64,000 nucleotides of DNA, taken from positions 14,883,989 through 14,947,988 of the forward strand of contig NC_066509.1 in the NCBI RefSeq assembly GCF_024679095.1, in the 5' to 3' direction. The notes beneath the pieces were generated by a model that worked only from the letters and a program-made list of their open reading frames with translations, had not been told where the DNA came from and made no database searches. The stretch comes from Eriocheir sinensis. Its lineage: Eukaryota; Arthropoda; Malacostraca; Decapoda; Varunidae. This document shows positions 1 through 11,330 of this stretch, in pieces; position 1 is the stretch's first letter; each line of letters begins with the position of its first letter. A program made the position numbers and the translations under genes.

Positions 1-745
1 TAAGTTTGATCTTGCCATGGATGTTATCAACATTCTTAGCATTGCCTCAGCATTTTAATTTTGAATCTCACTTGGTATTTGTCTGCAACCTAAAATGTCA
101 TCCAGGTGTCCTATATTTCTGGAGAAAGGTTCTTTTATTCTATCATTTCCACAGGTCTTTCTCATATTTTTCTTTGCTAAGAGCCTCTCCCCTGTACTAC
201 GCTTCGATCGGAGTCTCACCACTTTCCCATTTCTAAAACGTGACATTTCTTAAGTCCATGTTCCACGCTTTATTCCAGTTGTGCAAGTTATCCAGATCGC
301 GTTGTAATGATTTACAATCAGCGCCTTATATTGTCTTCATGGGTTTCGATTACACTGAAAACGGATTCGCATAACTTGTCAATCTGTCTGTCATGGCACT
401 GACGTACAGCAGTAACACAATTGGTGCCAATGCCGAACCTCGCGACACCACACTTGTTATTGTCCTCCCTGTTACATAGTACAACCGCCACCTGTCTTTT
501 GTCAAGCAGCTCTCGATCCACTTACCTTCCCCGGCACTCCTGTAGGTTTTTAACTTCCAAAGGAGCCTCTTGTGTGGCACTCTGTCAAGGACTTTTTTTT
601 TTTTAGTCTACAAAGATGCAGTAAACGCATCGTTCTCACTCCTGCGTAATATTCACAGCCCTATTATAGAAATTCAGTAAGTTTGAAACTCATGATGATC
701 TCTCTGAATCCAAACTGTCGTTGGTGCATGTTGATGGGTTCTTGT
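1..745 (-). pseudogene. Decayed non-LTR retrotransposon reverse transcriptase fragment
   Basis: On the minus strand, scattered across frames, are the blocks of a Jockey/CR1-type reverse transcriptase in the right order. These are a QFGFR motif near 700, a FVD..KK stretch near 600-575 continuing into PHKRLLWKLKTY from 580 downward, a degraded SGVPQGS-like box (SRGSALAPIVLLLY) near 440-400, and a KCHVLEMGK-like segment near 250-220. The C-terminal part runs off the window start. Several stops and frameshifts separate the blocks; the longest open pieces are 350-580 and 55-246. The catalytic aspartate box is not readable. Family assignment is by motif pattern only. It is a dead copy, not a host gene. 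Confidence 0.75.
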
Positions 746-1265
746 GGTCGGCTCGATCCTCTGTTACGTGGCCCTGTTGGATTTTTAGTGTGATGCCTTT
801 CCTTGTTTCTCCGGCTCATGCTCTCAGTGTGCTGCTTTTCCGAAGTCGCAGTGAGTCGAAGTTGGTCGTTCTGTGTGTGATCCTTTCCCTCGACGGCGGA
901 AGAACACCAAGATGGGAAATAGTGAGCTCGGTGTTCTCAGACGCATCCGCCTCTACTATTCCCAAAGGCCGGAAAGGAGATTAATCGGGTTTTAATGAGT
1001 TATTTTTTCACGATCATGGTACAGAAGAATGGTCAAACTGCTACCAGCGTCATAAAACTACACCTAGAAATGCCCAACCCCCCCATGAAAGCCTTGCTAA
1101 TTAAATGTGTGTGCTTGGAAGCCGCAATGTTTAATAATATTGCTTAGAGTCTGCCTTCAGGGTTCAAACTTTGAAGCCCACACGCTTATAACTCCGTGAA
1201 CTGACCCTCCTGCCACCTCCTTACTGCCTAGAAGGTGCTATTTACTACGAGACAGTTTGTAGCGG
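746..1265. other. Unassigned non-repetitive DNA
   Basis: Mixed-composition sequence. A short plus-strand frame at 721-984 has no recognisable motif and overlaps the retrotransposon edge. I see no gene, RNA or transposon end here. Confidence 0.4.
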
Positions 1266-1274
1266 CCTGGGAAG

Positions 1275-1560
1275 AAGGGTGGTGGCGGTGGTGGTGGTGG
1301 TGGCGGGCGTCAGTAAAGGAAGCGGTATTAATGGCAGTAGTATTAGAAGGTGAAGGAGGAGATAGTTGTGACGGGTGTTAGTGGTGGTGATGGTGGTGGT
1401 GGTGGCGGGCGTCAGTAAAGGAAGCGATATTAATGGAAGTAGTATTAGAAGGTGAAGGACCAGATAGTTGTGACGGTTATAAATTGGATGAGCTGGTGTT
1501 AGTGGTGGTGTGGTGGTATTAGTGGTGGTGACAGTGAAGGAATTCCTGAAGGTGGTACAG
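1275..1560. repeat. GGT-rich minisatellite with ~102-bp duplication
   Basis: Runs of GGT/GGC triplets alternate with a block starting GGCGGGCGTCAG at 1302 and again at 1404. The block includes the AGTATTAGAAGGTGAAGGA segment, so the period is about 102 bp. A third, diverged copy trails to about 1560. Confidence 0.7.
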
Positions 1561-1676
1561 GAAAGTGAAGTGATAAATTAGTGGAGCTGGTGTTAGCGGT
1601 GACGTAGAAATAGTGAAAGAGGTGATGACAATGAGGAAGTGGATAGTAATGACGATGTTACATTAAGGAGAAAGTT

Positions 1677-1915
1677 GTGATGGTGGAAATGATGTGCCCC
1701 TTCTTTCCCCTCTCTCCCTCCCTCCCTCCCTCCCCATACAAACACTCGCCTCCCTCTCTCCCTCCCTCCTTCTCTCCTCACAAGGACCGCCACCAGGACC
1801 TTTCCCAAACCCAAACCCTCTGTCTTCCCATCACTCCCTTCATCCCGCCCTCCGTCCTTCCATCCCTCCCGCCCTTTATCCTTCCCAACCTTCTTCCACT
1901 TCTGCTCTTCACTTT
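1677..1915. repeat. Pyrimidine-rich (CCCT)/(CCTT) tract
   Basis: Dominated by CTCCCTCCCTCC-type runs on the plus strand. Frames through it (for example 1677-2024 plus and 1593-1925 minus) translate to Pro/Ser/Leu or Gly/Glu/Arg low complexity and are not genes. Confidence 0.7.
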
Positions 1916-2490
1916 TTTTAATCATATTTTGCTTTATAATTTTTTTTTTCGTGCTGGAGGTTCCTTCTGTGCATTTATAACCCTGATTTTACTCATGATC
2001 TCACGTCTTCTGTGTTTTCTATAAGATGTATTTAAGGATCTCCGTATTTATGTGTGCGATGTATTTGTGTATTCAAGTGTGTCAAGTCTTTACTCTAACA
2101 ATATTAATCTTCCGCTAATTCACACCTCCCACGCTACTGCCACCTTTGCCCTCGCTTCCTCTTCCGTCTTCTCTCCCTTCCCCTCCGCCCTTGTCCCTCT
2201 GTCTCCACCTTCAGCATATTTGGAAGCCGAAGATGAGATACGTACCGTTTTCTGCGGCGCTGAGGAGACCAAACAAAATTAACTCTCCCTTATATGGCTC
2301 ATTGTGTTCATTAAGTCACCAGGCTGGAGAGGAATGGTTAAGGAAGATGTGAGACGTGGAGAGGGTTCTGTCGTGTCCGGGGAAGGGAAGGAGGTGACGG
2401 CGCAGGGGACTCACTTTTAAACCCGTATTCTTACAGAACGTATCGGCGCCTCATGCAGTTCGTCTGTTTGAAAAGACTCTCGCAAAAGTT
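1916..2490. other. Unassigned AT-richer DNA
   Basis: T-rich then mixed sequence. Short frames at 2052-2282 and 2146-2352 show no domain and no splice context. Nothing recognisable. Confidence 0.35.
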
Positions 2491-2497
2491 CCTGGGA

Positions 2498-2530
2498 GAG
2501 TAAGAGAGAGAGAGAGAAAGAAAAAGAGAG

Positions 2531-2561
<31 letters not shown>

Positions 2562-2637
2562 AAGAGAGAAAGAAAGAAAGAGAGAGAAAGAAAGAAAAAG
2601 AAAGAAAGAAAGAAAAAGAGAGAAAGAAAGAAAGAAA
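2498..2637. repeat. (GAAA)n/(GA)n microsatellite
   Basis: About 140 bp of GAAAGAAAGAGA-type purine repeats, directly abutting the first copy of a dispersed repeat that continues to 3003. Confidence 0.8.
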
Positions 2638-3003
2638 GGTAGAAAATACAAAGGACAGAATTGAAAGAACCGAGACATAATAAAAGATACATTAAGAAGA
2701 CGAGTTAGACATAAATTGCCATATAAAGTTCTCTTTACGCAAGGAAAAGAAAAGAAAAAGAAGAAGAGTGAGAAAGAGAAAGAGAGAGAAGGAAGGAAAG
2801 AAAGGTAGAAAGAAAGAAAAGAGAAGAAAAAGAAAATACTCAGATGAAGAAACGCAAAAGACAAGTGCAAAAGACGATAAAAAGAATGTTGATACAAAAG
2901 ATTAAAAAAAACACTTATCATAATTAAACGTAAGAATGTAACCATGGATAGCAAAAAAAAAAAAAAAAAAAAAAAAATCGTCCCATGAAACAACCAAATG
3001 ATC
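2637..3003. repeat. Dispersed repeat family, copy 1
   Basis: Shares long blocks with 7558-7934 and, for its second half, 5067-5275. Shared landmarks in order are AAATACAAAGGAC, GAAAGAACCGAGACATAA, GACGAGTTAGA, a purine-rich middle, ATACTCAGATGAAGAAAC, AAGACGATA, AATTAAACGTAAGAAT, CCATGGATAG, an A-run, then TCGTCCC and CAACCAAATGATCA. All three copies end within a few bases of the same point, which suggests a fixed element terminus. No coding sequence was recognised; it may be a non-autonomous transposon or retroposon. Confidence 0.7.
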
Positions 3004-3016
3004 ACATGGAGTGTTT

Positions 3017-3803
3017 TGTGATCCTGGTGATAGTTTTACCCGACTTCTACGCCTTGAACGGAAAAAAATCACTCATGAACACCCGATTAATCTTCTCTGT
3101 GGCCTTGGAAAACAATCGTAATGAGAGCCCTATAGCTTTAAGAGCCGTATCATTAAACAATTCCTCGCTCAAGCTCGCACATTTGACAGGGCTTTCGTAG
3201 GGTTTGTGGGCCTTTCCGTGGGTACTCCTCTGACCCTGGTGGGAGTTTAGCGTAAAATATACAGCCCGATAGGATTAAGAACCATATCATTAAACATTTC
3301 CTCGCTCAAGCACACACATTTGACAGGGCTTTCGAAGGGGTTGTGGGCCTTTTCATTGGTACCTCTCTGACCCTGGTGGGAGTTTAGCAAGACTTCTAAA
3401 CCATGAACGTAAAAAAATACAGCCCGATAGGATTAAGAACCATATCATTAAACATTTCCTCGCTCAAGCACACACATTTGACAGGGCTTTCGTAGGAGTT
3501 ATTGGCCTTTTCATTGGTACCTCTCTGACTCTGGTGGGAGTTTAGCAAGACTTCTAAACCATGAACGTGAAAAAATACAGCCCGATAGGATTAGGAACCA
3601 TATCAATAAACATTTCCTCGCTCAAGCAAGTACATTTGACAGGGCTTTCGGAGGGGTTGTGGGCCTTTGCGTGGGTACTTCTCTGACCCTGGTGGGAGTT
3701 TAGCAAGACTTCTAAACCATGAACGTGAAAAAAACACTCCTGAGTACGCATTTAACCTCTTTTATGGCTTTTGGAAATAACTGACGCGAGATTCGAAAGC
3801 GTC
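3017..3803. repeat. ~158-bp tandem repeat family
   Basis: TTTGACAGGGCTTTCG recurs at 3182, 3319, 3477 and 3635, and TTAGCAAGACTTCTAAACC at 3384, 3542 and 3700, giving an exact 158-bp spacing for the inner copies. The outer copies contain about 70 bp more (the segment from AAACACTC to GCGAAAG), so the inner units look like deletion derivatives of a unit of about 230 bp. The minus-strand frame 3554-3751 is a by-product. Confidence 0.8.
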
Positions 3804-4173
3804 CAAGAATACAGATCAGAATATGGACCTTAGCTTTGTCCGTGTTGTGGTGCAGAAATAGAAACTTTAGAACATTTGCTGCTAGACTGTAAAGAATATG
3901 AAGAAATAAGACAAAACCAAAATTTTATGCGGAACACAGAAAACCAAACCAGAGACTACCAAATAGCCAATATATTAGTTTTCCAACCGTTAACACTGGA
4001 AGAAATAGAAGACACAAAAAATTACATCACAAAAATCTGGAGCAGAAGCAAAAAGAAAATTCACCAAGACTAAAAGACACAGCAACGCCAACCAATAATC
4101 AAGAAACAAGAATAAGGACCGTAAGTGGGAGCCGTTACACAAGGCAATCCCACGCCTACTACTGGACTGGACT
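3804..4173 (+). pseudogene. Non-LTR retrotransposon 3' fragment with zinc-knuckle tail
   Basis: The plus strand encodes CPCCGAEIETLEH, then LLLDCKEYEEIR. This is the Cys-Cys...His...Cys pattern found at the C-terminus of many non-LTR polyproteins after the RNase H-like region. The open frame continues as a Lys/Gln/Asn-rich tail to the stop at about 4073 (frame 3876-4073). A stop lies just 5' of the Cys motif, so the rest of the protein is gone. AAAGCGTC at 3796-3803 and AAAGGGTC at 4174-4181 flank the piece (7 of 8 identical) and could be a target-site duplication. Confidence 0.6.
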
Positions 4174-4390
4174 TAAAGGGTCGTATTTTAAAACATTTCG
4201 TCGCCCAAGTTCACATATTTGACATGGTTTTCGTATGAGTTTAGGGTATTTCCAGGGGTAGTTTTATGACCCTGGTGGTAGCTTGATCCTTCTTCTGTAC
4301 TGTGAACCTAAAGAAACACTCATTAGAACCCGATCGATCCCGTCTTTGACCTTAAGAAATAGTTGATGTGAGAAGCGAAAGGGTCTTACA
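4174..4390. repeat. Diverged copy of the ~158-bp repeat family
   Basis: Matches the family of 3017-3803 in order: AACATTTCGTCGCCCAAG, ACATATTTGACATGG, GACCCTGGTGG, then AAACACTC and GCGAAAGGG. It is separated from the main run by the retrotransposon fragment. Confidence 0.65.
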
Positions 4391-5066
4391 ATGCCGGACT
4401 CACTCACTGTTCGCCGTCAGGAAGCTCCTCCCCCTCACGCCGGCTTAGCAAATGTCCCCGCTGTTAAAAGTTGTCAAAAGTCTTATCCTCGAGGGTAATT
4501 TCTGTATATTTTCATCATCCGTAAATTGCTCCGGAGTTTTAGCAAGTATACATCGTCGCTGCGCTGCTGTCGTGTTCGAAGTTGTAAAAAACAAAACACG
4601 CAACAAAATCTCGACGGTAGTTTCAGCATCTCCATCATCGTTATTTTGTTCGAGAGTTTATGTAATCAAAACTTTTCCTCTGAGGCATTTTTTTTTTCTC
4701 TGAGTATTTTTCTGCGTCCCCTCCTGACGAAGGCTTTTGTCGGAGCTTTTATTTGATTCCACTCTATCGAGGCCGCGGCGGACACCAGACTCTTCGCCCC
4801 TCCTCGTCAGGGTCCATTAATGCCCCGTCCTCTGCGTAGTAATGGTGGTGGCGGTGGTGGTGGTGGCGGTGGTCCTCTGTATGTCATTGAAGGGAGTGAC
4901 AGACAGGCTTTTGAAGTTCTCCGCTCTTTAAAAGGAAGTGTGAAGGGGAAAACCTCTTTATAATTGTATCACACTCGTCTGAGGATGGAGAGGGCGTGCT
5001 TCCGACCCGCCTGCTGGAGAGTGACAGACGGAGGGTAGGGACAGAAGAGGGAAGGAGAGGATCAAG
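4391..5066. other. Unassigned DNA with a small GGT run
   Basis: No gene recognised. A short (GGT/GGC)n run sits at about 4842-4873. Overlapping frames 4452-4703 and 4526-4756 have no family features. Confidence 0.35.
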
Positions 5067-5275
5067 GAGAGAGAAAGAAAGGTAGAAATAAAGAAAAGAG
5101 AAGAAAAAGAAAATACTCGGATGAAGAAACGCAGAAGACTAGTGGAAAAGACGATACAAAAAATATTAATGGAAAAGATAAAAAACAAACACTTATCATA
5201 ATTAAACGTAAGAATATAACCATGGATAGAAAAAAAAACTGAATCGTCCCAAGAACAACCAAATGATCACAAACG
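5067..5275. repeat. Dispersed repeat family, copy 2 (second half only)
   Basis: Begins in the purine-rich middle of the family and continues through ATACTCGGATGAAGAAAC, AATTAAACGTAAGAAT, CCATGGATAG and an A-run to CAACCAAATGATCACA, the same end as the other two copies. Confidence 0.7.
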
Positions 5276-6375
5276 GTGGAAAGAAAGACTAGAAAAGAAG
5301 AAGGAAAGGTTGGAAGAAGGAAAGAAAGAAGGAAAGCAGGAAGTAAATAGAAAAGGGAGAGAAGGAAGGAAGGAATGGAGGGAAGGAAGGATGAAAATAG
5401 AAAAGGAGAAAGATTACATGAACGACGGAGTAAGAAGAAAGAAAAGACGTTAAGAGATAAGCAAGGAAGGAAGGAAGACAGGAAGGAGGTGAAAATGTGA
5501 AGGAAGGAAGAAAGGAAGGAAAAGGAGTGAGGAAGGAAGGAAGGAAGGGAAGGAGTTAGGGAGGAACGAAGGAGGAAGCGATGAAAGAAGAGGAGGAAGG
5601 TAAAGAAGGGAAGTAAGGAAGGAAGGAAGGAAGGAAGGAAGGAAGGAAGGAAAAGGAGTGAGAAAGGAAGGAAGGAAAGGAAGGAGTTATGGAGGAAGGA
5701 AAGGAAGGAAGGAGGAGGCGATGAAAGAAGGGGAGGAAAGAAAAGAAGGGAAGGAAGAAAGGAAGGAAGGAAGGAAAGACGAGAGCAACATGACCTTCAG
5801 AAGTATCTCACACGAAACAATAAACCTCGAATCCTTCCTTTCTTATCTAACGTCTCAAGGCAAGGATATCACACTCACTTGTTTATCGTCCGGGAGAGGG
5901 ATACCTTCCATTAGATCCCTTCCTCGTGTCGGTTGTTGGGAAGGTGGCGTGCCCTGTGGAAGGAGGGAGAAGCAGGAGGAGGAAGGAGAAAATGGGTGAG
6001 GGGAAAACAGGGAGAAAGGAAAGGAGGGAAGATCTTTGGCTTTTGTGGGAGGGGGAAGACAGGAAAGAGGAATGTAGGAAAGAGGAAAAATGAAGAGGGG
6101 AGAGAAGGCAACGAGAAGGAAAGATGAAGAAGGGAGGGGAAGATAAGGAGGAAGGAAGGTAGGGGAAAAAGAGTTGTAGATGATGGGGAAGGAAAGAAGG
6201 ATGTGGAGGTGGAGGTAGAGAGAGAGAAAGGAAGGAAGGAAGGAAGGAGTGGATCGAGTTCTGGGAAATCCACTCTCACACGGGGAGGAGGGAAGGAGGC
6301 CCTGGGCTTTTGGAGGAATGCGGGGGGAGGAGGAAGGAGGAGAGGGGAAGGGGAGGCGAGGGGGGAAGGTCCTGG
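5276..6375. repeat. Homopurine GGAA-rich block
   Basis: About 1.1 kb almost entirely A/G on the plus strand, with pure (GGAA)n runs at about 5612-5652 and others near 5530-5790. A short mixed island at 5785-5935 interrupts it. Frames 5658-5999 (plus), 5911-6525 (minus) and 6203-6658 (plus) are low-complexity translations. Confidence 0.75.
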
Positions 6376-6710
6376 TTGGGGGTCCTCAGTCCACACATCT
6401 TCGGGAGCCATGAAGACCAACCCAAACAATGACTCGAGCTGCCGTCGCCGCCGCCGCCACTTGCTTGTTTTCCCTCGCGTCCAGACGATCGCTTTCGACG
6501 TTGTCTCTCTTAGGTCCTGTAACACTGTTTATCCCTCCTTCTCCTTCTCGCTTAGCCTCCTTGTTTTTACGGTCACCAGAGTCGAGACGGATCACAAAGC
6601 ACACGCACGTAAAGTTGTTGTTTATTGTGTGTGTGTGTGTGTTTATTTCCTCGGTTAGGGAGTTCGATCAATCTTTTGGGGTGTTTTGTTTGTCCTTCTC
6701 GGCTTTGGTG

Positions 6711-7252
6711 TTTCTTGCGTGTTGTCCTGGGCGTGTAAGAAAGGGGAAAGACGGAGAAAGGGAATGAATGTCGCAGCAGTGGTATTTCTTGCGTGCTGTC
6801 CTGGGCGTGTAAGAAAGGGGAAAGACGGAGATAGGGAATGAATGTAGCAGCGGTGGTATTTCTTGCGTGCTGTCCTGGGCGTGTAAGAAAGGGGAAAGAC
6901 GGAGAAAGGGAATGAATGTCGCAGCGGTGGTGTTTCTTGCGTGTTGTCCTGGGCGTGTAAGAAAGGGGAAAGACGGAGAAAGGGAATGAATGTCGCAGCG
7001 GTGGTATTTCTTGCGTGCTGTCCTGGGCGTGTAAGAAAGGGGAAAGACGGAGAAAGGGAATGAATGTAGCAGCGGTGGTATTTCTTGCGTGCTGTCCTGG
7101 GCGTGTAAGAAAGGGGAAAGACGGAGAAAGGGAATGAATGTAGCAGCGGTGGTATTTCTTGCGTGTTGTCCTGGGCGTGTAAGAAAGGGGAAAGACGGAG
7201 AAAGGGAATGAATGTCGCAGCGGTGGTATTTCTTGCGTGCTGTCCTGGGCGT
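6711..7252. repeat. 74-bp minisatellite, seven copies plus a partial eighth
   Basis: TTTCTTGCGTG begins at 6711, 6785, 6859, 6933, 7007, 7081, 7155 and 7229, an exact 74-bp step. Copies differ by only a few bases (GTGTT/GTGCT, TGTCG/TGTAG). Because 74 is not a multiple of 3, each minus-strand frame cycles through all phases. None contains a stop, which gives the 246-codon minus-strand frame 6573-7313. That frame is not a gene. Confidence 0.95.
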
Positions 7253-7557
7253 AATTGACTACTCCGTCGGCCACCTCTTCGGATTCTTTACTGGAGCAGC
7301 GAGTAGCGGGCATTTTTTATTGTTGTTTCCTTTTTTTGTGCCCTTGTGCTGTCTCCTTTGCTGTAAAAAAAAATGTTAGAGAAAGGGGAGTGACGGAGGA
7401 AGGAAAAAATGTATTAGTATGGGTATTGATGATGGTAGAGCGAGGGAAGGGACGCTATAAGGATGATATCGTATGGCATGGCTTTGAGGTGTGTTTGTCT
7501 GTTTTTGTTTGCTTGTTTGTCTGTGAGAGAGAAATTGACGATCAAGAGAATAGAAAT

Positions 7558-7934
7558 AAGAAAATACAAAGGACGGAATTGAAAGAACCGAGACATAAAA
7601 AAAATATACATAAAGAAGACGAGTTAGATATAAGTGGCCATATGAAGTTCTCTTAACGCAAGAAGAAGAAAAGAAAAAGAAGAAGAGTGAGAGAGAGAAA
7701 GAAAGAAAAAGAAAGAAAGAAAGAGAGAAAGAAAGAAAGGTAGAAATAAAGAAAAAGAGAAGAAAAAGAAAATACTCAGATGAAGAAACACAGAAGACAA
7801 GTGCAAAAGACGATAAAAAGAATGTTAATAGAAAAGATAAAAAATAAACACTTATAATTAAACGTAAGAATATGACCATGGATAGCAAAAAAAAAAAAAA
7901 AACAGAATCGTCCCAAGAACAACCAAATGATCAT
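7558..7934. repeat. Dispersed repeat family, copy 3
   Basis: Full-length match to copy 1 (2637-3003) from AAATACAAAGGAC through GACGAGTTAGAT, the purine middle, AATTAAACGTAAGAAT, CCATGGATAG and an A-run to AACCAAATGATCATAAC. Differences are scattered substitutions and different lengths of the purine runs. Confidence 0.7.
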
Positions 7935-8280
7935 AACCGATAAAAAAAGAAAGATTAGAGAGAGCAAACGCAAGAAACAGCAGGAAATAAAATAAAATAG
8001 CGACGAGGGAAGCAGAAACAGAAGAAAGTGGAGAAGGATAGAGGAGGAGGAGGAAGGAAGTGAAGGAGAAGGAAGGAGGAAATTGAACAAATATAAAGGA
8101 ACAGAAGTGGAAGGTAAAGAAGAAGAAAGCGAAGAGTAAGGATAAGTAAAAGGAGGAGGAAGAAGTTGAAGAGGAGAGAGAAGAAGAGGAAGGATAAAAA
8201 GGAGGAAAAGGAAGAAAGGAGAGGTTGAAGAAGAGAAGAAGGACGAAGGCGAAGACGAGCAGAACCAAAAGGAGGAGAAG
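7935..8280. repeat. Homopurine GA-rich tract
   Basis: A/G-dominated sequence leading into the 8281 minisatellite. Minus-strand frames across it are Ser/Phe/Leu low complexity. Confidence 0.6.
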
Positions 8281-8760
8281 GATAGAGATGGCGAAGAGGA
8301 ATTAGGAAGAGAAGGAGGAGGAGGAGAAGAACCAAGTGAAGGAGATGGATAGAGATGGAGAAGAGGAATTAGGAAGAGAAGGAGAAGGAGGAGGAGGAGA
8401 AGAACCAAGTGGAGGAGAAGGATAGAGATGGCGAAGAGGAATTAGGAGGAGAAGGAGGAGGAGGAGGAGGAGAAGAACCAAGTGAAGGAGATGGATAGAG
8501 ATGGCGAAGAGGAATTAGGAGGAGAAGAAGGAGGATGAGGAGGAGAACCAAGTGGAGGAGAAGGATAGAGATGGCGAAGAGGAATTAGGAGGAGGAGAAG
8601 GAGGAGGAGGAGAACCAAGTATAGGAGAAGGATAGAGATGGCGAAGAGGAATTAGGAGGAGGAGAAGGAGGAGGAGGAAAACCAAGTATAGGAGAAGGAT
8701 AGAGATGGCAAGGAGGAGGAGGAGGAGGAGGAGCAGGACCTGGAGGAAGAGGAGGAGGAG
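8281..8760. repeat. 67-73-bp purine minisatellite, seven copies
   Basis: GATAGAGATGG begins at 8281, 8348, 8421, 8494, 8564, 8631 and 8698. Length differences come from variable (GGA)n runs between the GAATTAGGA and GAACCAAGT blocks. Confidence 0.9.
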
Positions 8761-8869
8761 GAGAAGCAGGATGAACAAAGTGGGCATCGAGTGAAGGAAA
8801 CTGGAGTCCGACTCGAAGAAAAACAAATAGGTGTCTCCTGAGCGTGTCGGGTCCGAGGGGCGGCGCCAG

Positions 8870-9174
8870 GCGGGGAGAGAGAGAGAGAGGGGGGGGAGGG
8901 GAGGGTAGGATAGGTTAACATAGGCCAAGCAAACACATATAAGCAGACAGACATGAATAAAAAGATAGATAGACAGACGGACAGGTAGACACAAACAGAC
9001 AGAAAGAGAGACAGATAGATGTATACAGAGACACAGATAGGGAGAAAGACAGACAGACGGACAGGTAGACAGACAGACAAACAAACAGGGAGACAAATAA
9101 AGACAGACCGAAGGGTAGACTAATATAAACAAAACAGACAAACACACATACAAAAACGGAGATAATATATTCAA

Positions 9175-9258
<84 letters not shown>

Positions 9259-9560
9259 ACACACACAACATTTCGAACAGACATTTAAACAGACAGACAG
9301 ACAGACTAACGGAAGAGGATCAGACAGGCAGACAGACAGCAGACAGAGCGTGCATTCATAACCGTAGACTCCATACATGATTACGCACACACACATACAT
9401 ACATACATACATACATACATACATACATACATCTAGAGTGACTTGTAGTGGCGACGATGAAGAGACCAAGTAACACACAGACCCAGAGACAGACAGACAC
9501 ACAGACAGACAGACACATAGACAGACAGGGAGGGACAGCCAAAGCGAAGACCAGATATTA
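8870..9560. repeat. GACA/(CA)n/(CATA)n microsatellite cluster
   Basis: A short GA/G run (8876-8905) is followed by AGACAGAC-rich DNA, a (CA)n run of about 100 bp at 9171-9268, further AGACAGAC repeats, and (CATA)n at about 9393-9430. The minus-strand frames 8515-9432 and 8915-9271 are repeat translations. Confidence 0.85.
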
Positions 9561-9569
9561 ATTAGATAA

Positions 9570-10147
9570 GACTAACGAGAAAAGAAAGAGACGGTCGACG
9601 GTTTGGTAAAAAAAAGAGGACAAAGTTGAGCGAGGGAAAAGGAAATGGCCCTTGCTGCGCCTCCGACAAGTGGGGCGGAGGAAAAAAATAAGGAAATGTG
9701 AAGATAGAGAATAAGGAAAAAGGAGACGGGTGCAATTCTGGAGATACGAACGCGTTTGAGAAGCTTAAGAAGAATAAGTGGAGGACGATGCAGGGCAGTA
9801 AGATGATGATGATGATAAAGAAAAAGAAGAAGAAGAAAAAGAAAAAGAAAAAGAAAAAGAAGAAATGAATGAAAAAATGAAAAGAGAAAGAGATAAAGAA
9901 ATAGAAGAGAAAGAGGAAGAAAAACATGAGAGAAAATATAAAGGAGAGAGAGAAGAAAAGAAAAGAAAAGAAGAAGAAGAAGAAGAAACGGAGGAAAACT
10001 GAAAAGATAAAGATAGAGGAATAGAAGAGGAAGAGGAAAAAATATGAAAAAATAAAAAGGAGAGAGAACAAAAGAAAAAAGAAGAAAAAAAAGAAAAAGA
10101 AAAGAAAAAAAGAAAGGAAATGGAAAAACAGAGATATGGAAATAGAA

Positions 10148-10219
<72 letters not shown>

Positions 10220-10437
10220 ACTTCTTAACTTTAATTAAAAGCTCTCGCTCAACCATCTTCCATTCGGGTTCGAACTTTCTTTCTCCTCCTTCTGCTCCTC
10301 CTCCTCCTTTTGCTGCTCTTCCTCCTCCTCCTCCTCCTCCTCCTCCTCTTCTCCTCCTCCAGTATCGAGTGTTGCTCCTTGAGATGAAGACTCGCAAACT
10401 GCCTCAGATTAATTAGAAACAAGTTACGGAAGACCTC

Positions 10438-10490
<53 letters not shown>

Positions 10491-10548
10491 TGTGGGTTAA
10501 AATATATAGACTGTATTGAAAAGGAAGAGGAATAAGTGAACAAACGGG

Positions 10549-10601
<53 letters not shown>

Positions 10602-11330
10602 ATATTCCCGTCACCTCTCCTCGAGTTATTGGTGGCGACGTTCAATGAATGTATTTAGATTTGATGGAGAATTGATTCCCTACAAGGTCAGATCAGTCAG
10701 TGAAGGAGAGAGAGAGAGAGAGAGAGAGTGGGGAAATAAAATGAAGACGGTAGAGAAGTGGGAGAAGAGTGAGGGGACGAAAGAGAATTGTTGGGGTTAT
10801 AAAAGACTAAGAATGGACGGGCAGGGAAGAAGCAGCCAACAAATGAATAATAAGACATTTAACAGCAGCAAAACAGTGCACAGGAATAGACGAAGAGAAG
10901 GAGAAGAATAAATGGGGATGAAAAGAAGAAGAAGCAAAAGACGAGCCAGAGGAACGATGACTAAGCGAAGACGAGGTTGTAAAGGAAGAGTTGGACGAAG
11001 GTGGACGAAGAGAAGGACAGACACAATAAGGATACAGAGAAAATGCGGCAAAAGAGAGAAGCCAGAGAAGCATTGGAGAGCAGAACATAAGAACATAAGA
11101 ACATAGGGAAACTGCAAGAGGCCGAGTGGTGATAGAGGAAGCGTAGCGGCGACAAAACAAAAGAAAGAACGTTTAAGAGATGAGAAAGTGGACGACGAGA
11201 AGCTGAAAAAAGGGAAGCAGGAAGAGGCGAATGGAGATAAGGAGGCAAAGAGGAGGAAGGAGCAGACTGGGAGAGATAAGGAGGGAGAGGAGGAGAGAGA
11301 GAGAGAGAGGGGGGGGTGAGTGGTGATTCC
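9570..11330. repeat. Purine-rich block with three pure (GA)n arrays
   Basis: GAAGAA/GAAAA-rich DNA contains pure (GA)n at 10152-10218, 10441-10487 and 10552-10597, plus shorter runs near 10708 and 11290. A (CTCCTCC)-type pyrimidine island lies at 10283-10370. No coding exon is recognised; Arg/Glu or Leu/Ser frames here are by-products. Confidence 0.8.
11082..11130. repeat. ACATAAGA-type interspersed repeat remnant
   Basis: GAACATAAGAACATAAGAAC followed by ATAGGGAAACTGCAAGAGGC has the look of the terminal segment of an abundant crustacean interspersed repeat. This rests on recollection of the motif only, with no second copy in the window to compare. Confidence 0.3.

Noticed and set aside
6573..7313. 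246-codon minus-strand frame with repeated PFLTRPGQHARN-like segments
   Set aside because: It is the 74-bp minisatellite read through cycling phases, so the periodic peptide is a by-product.
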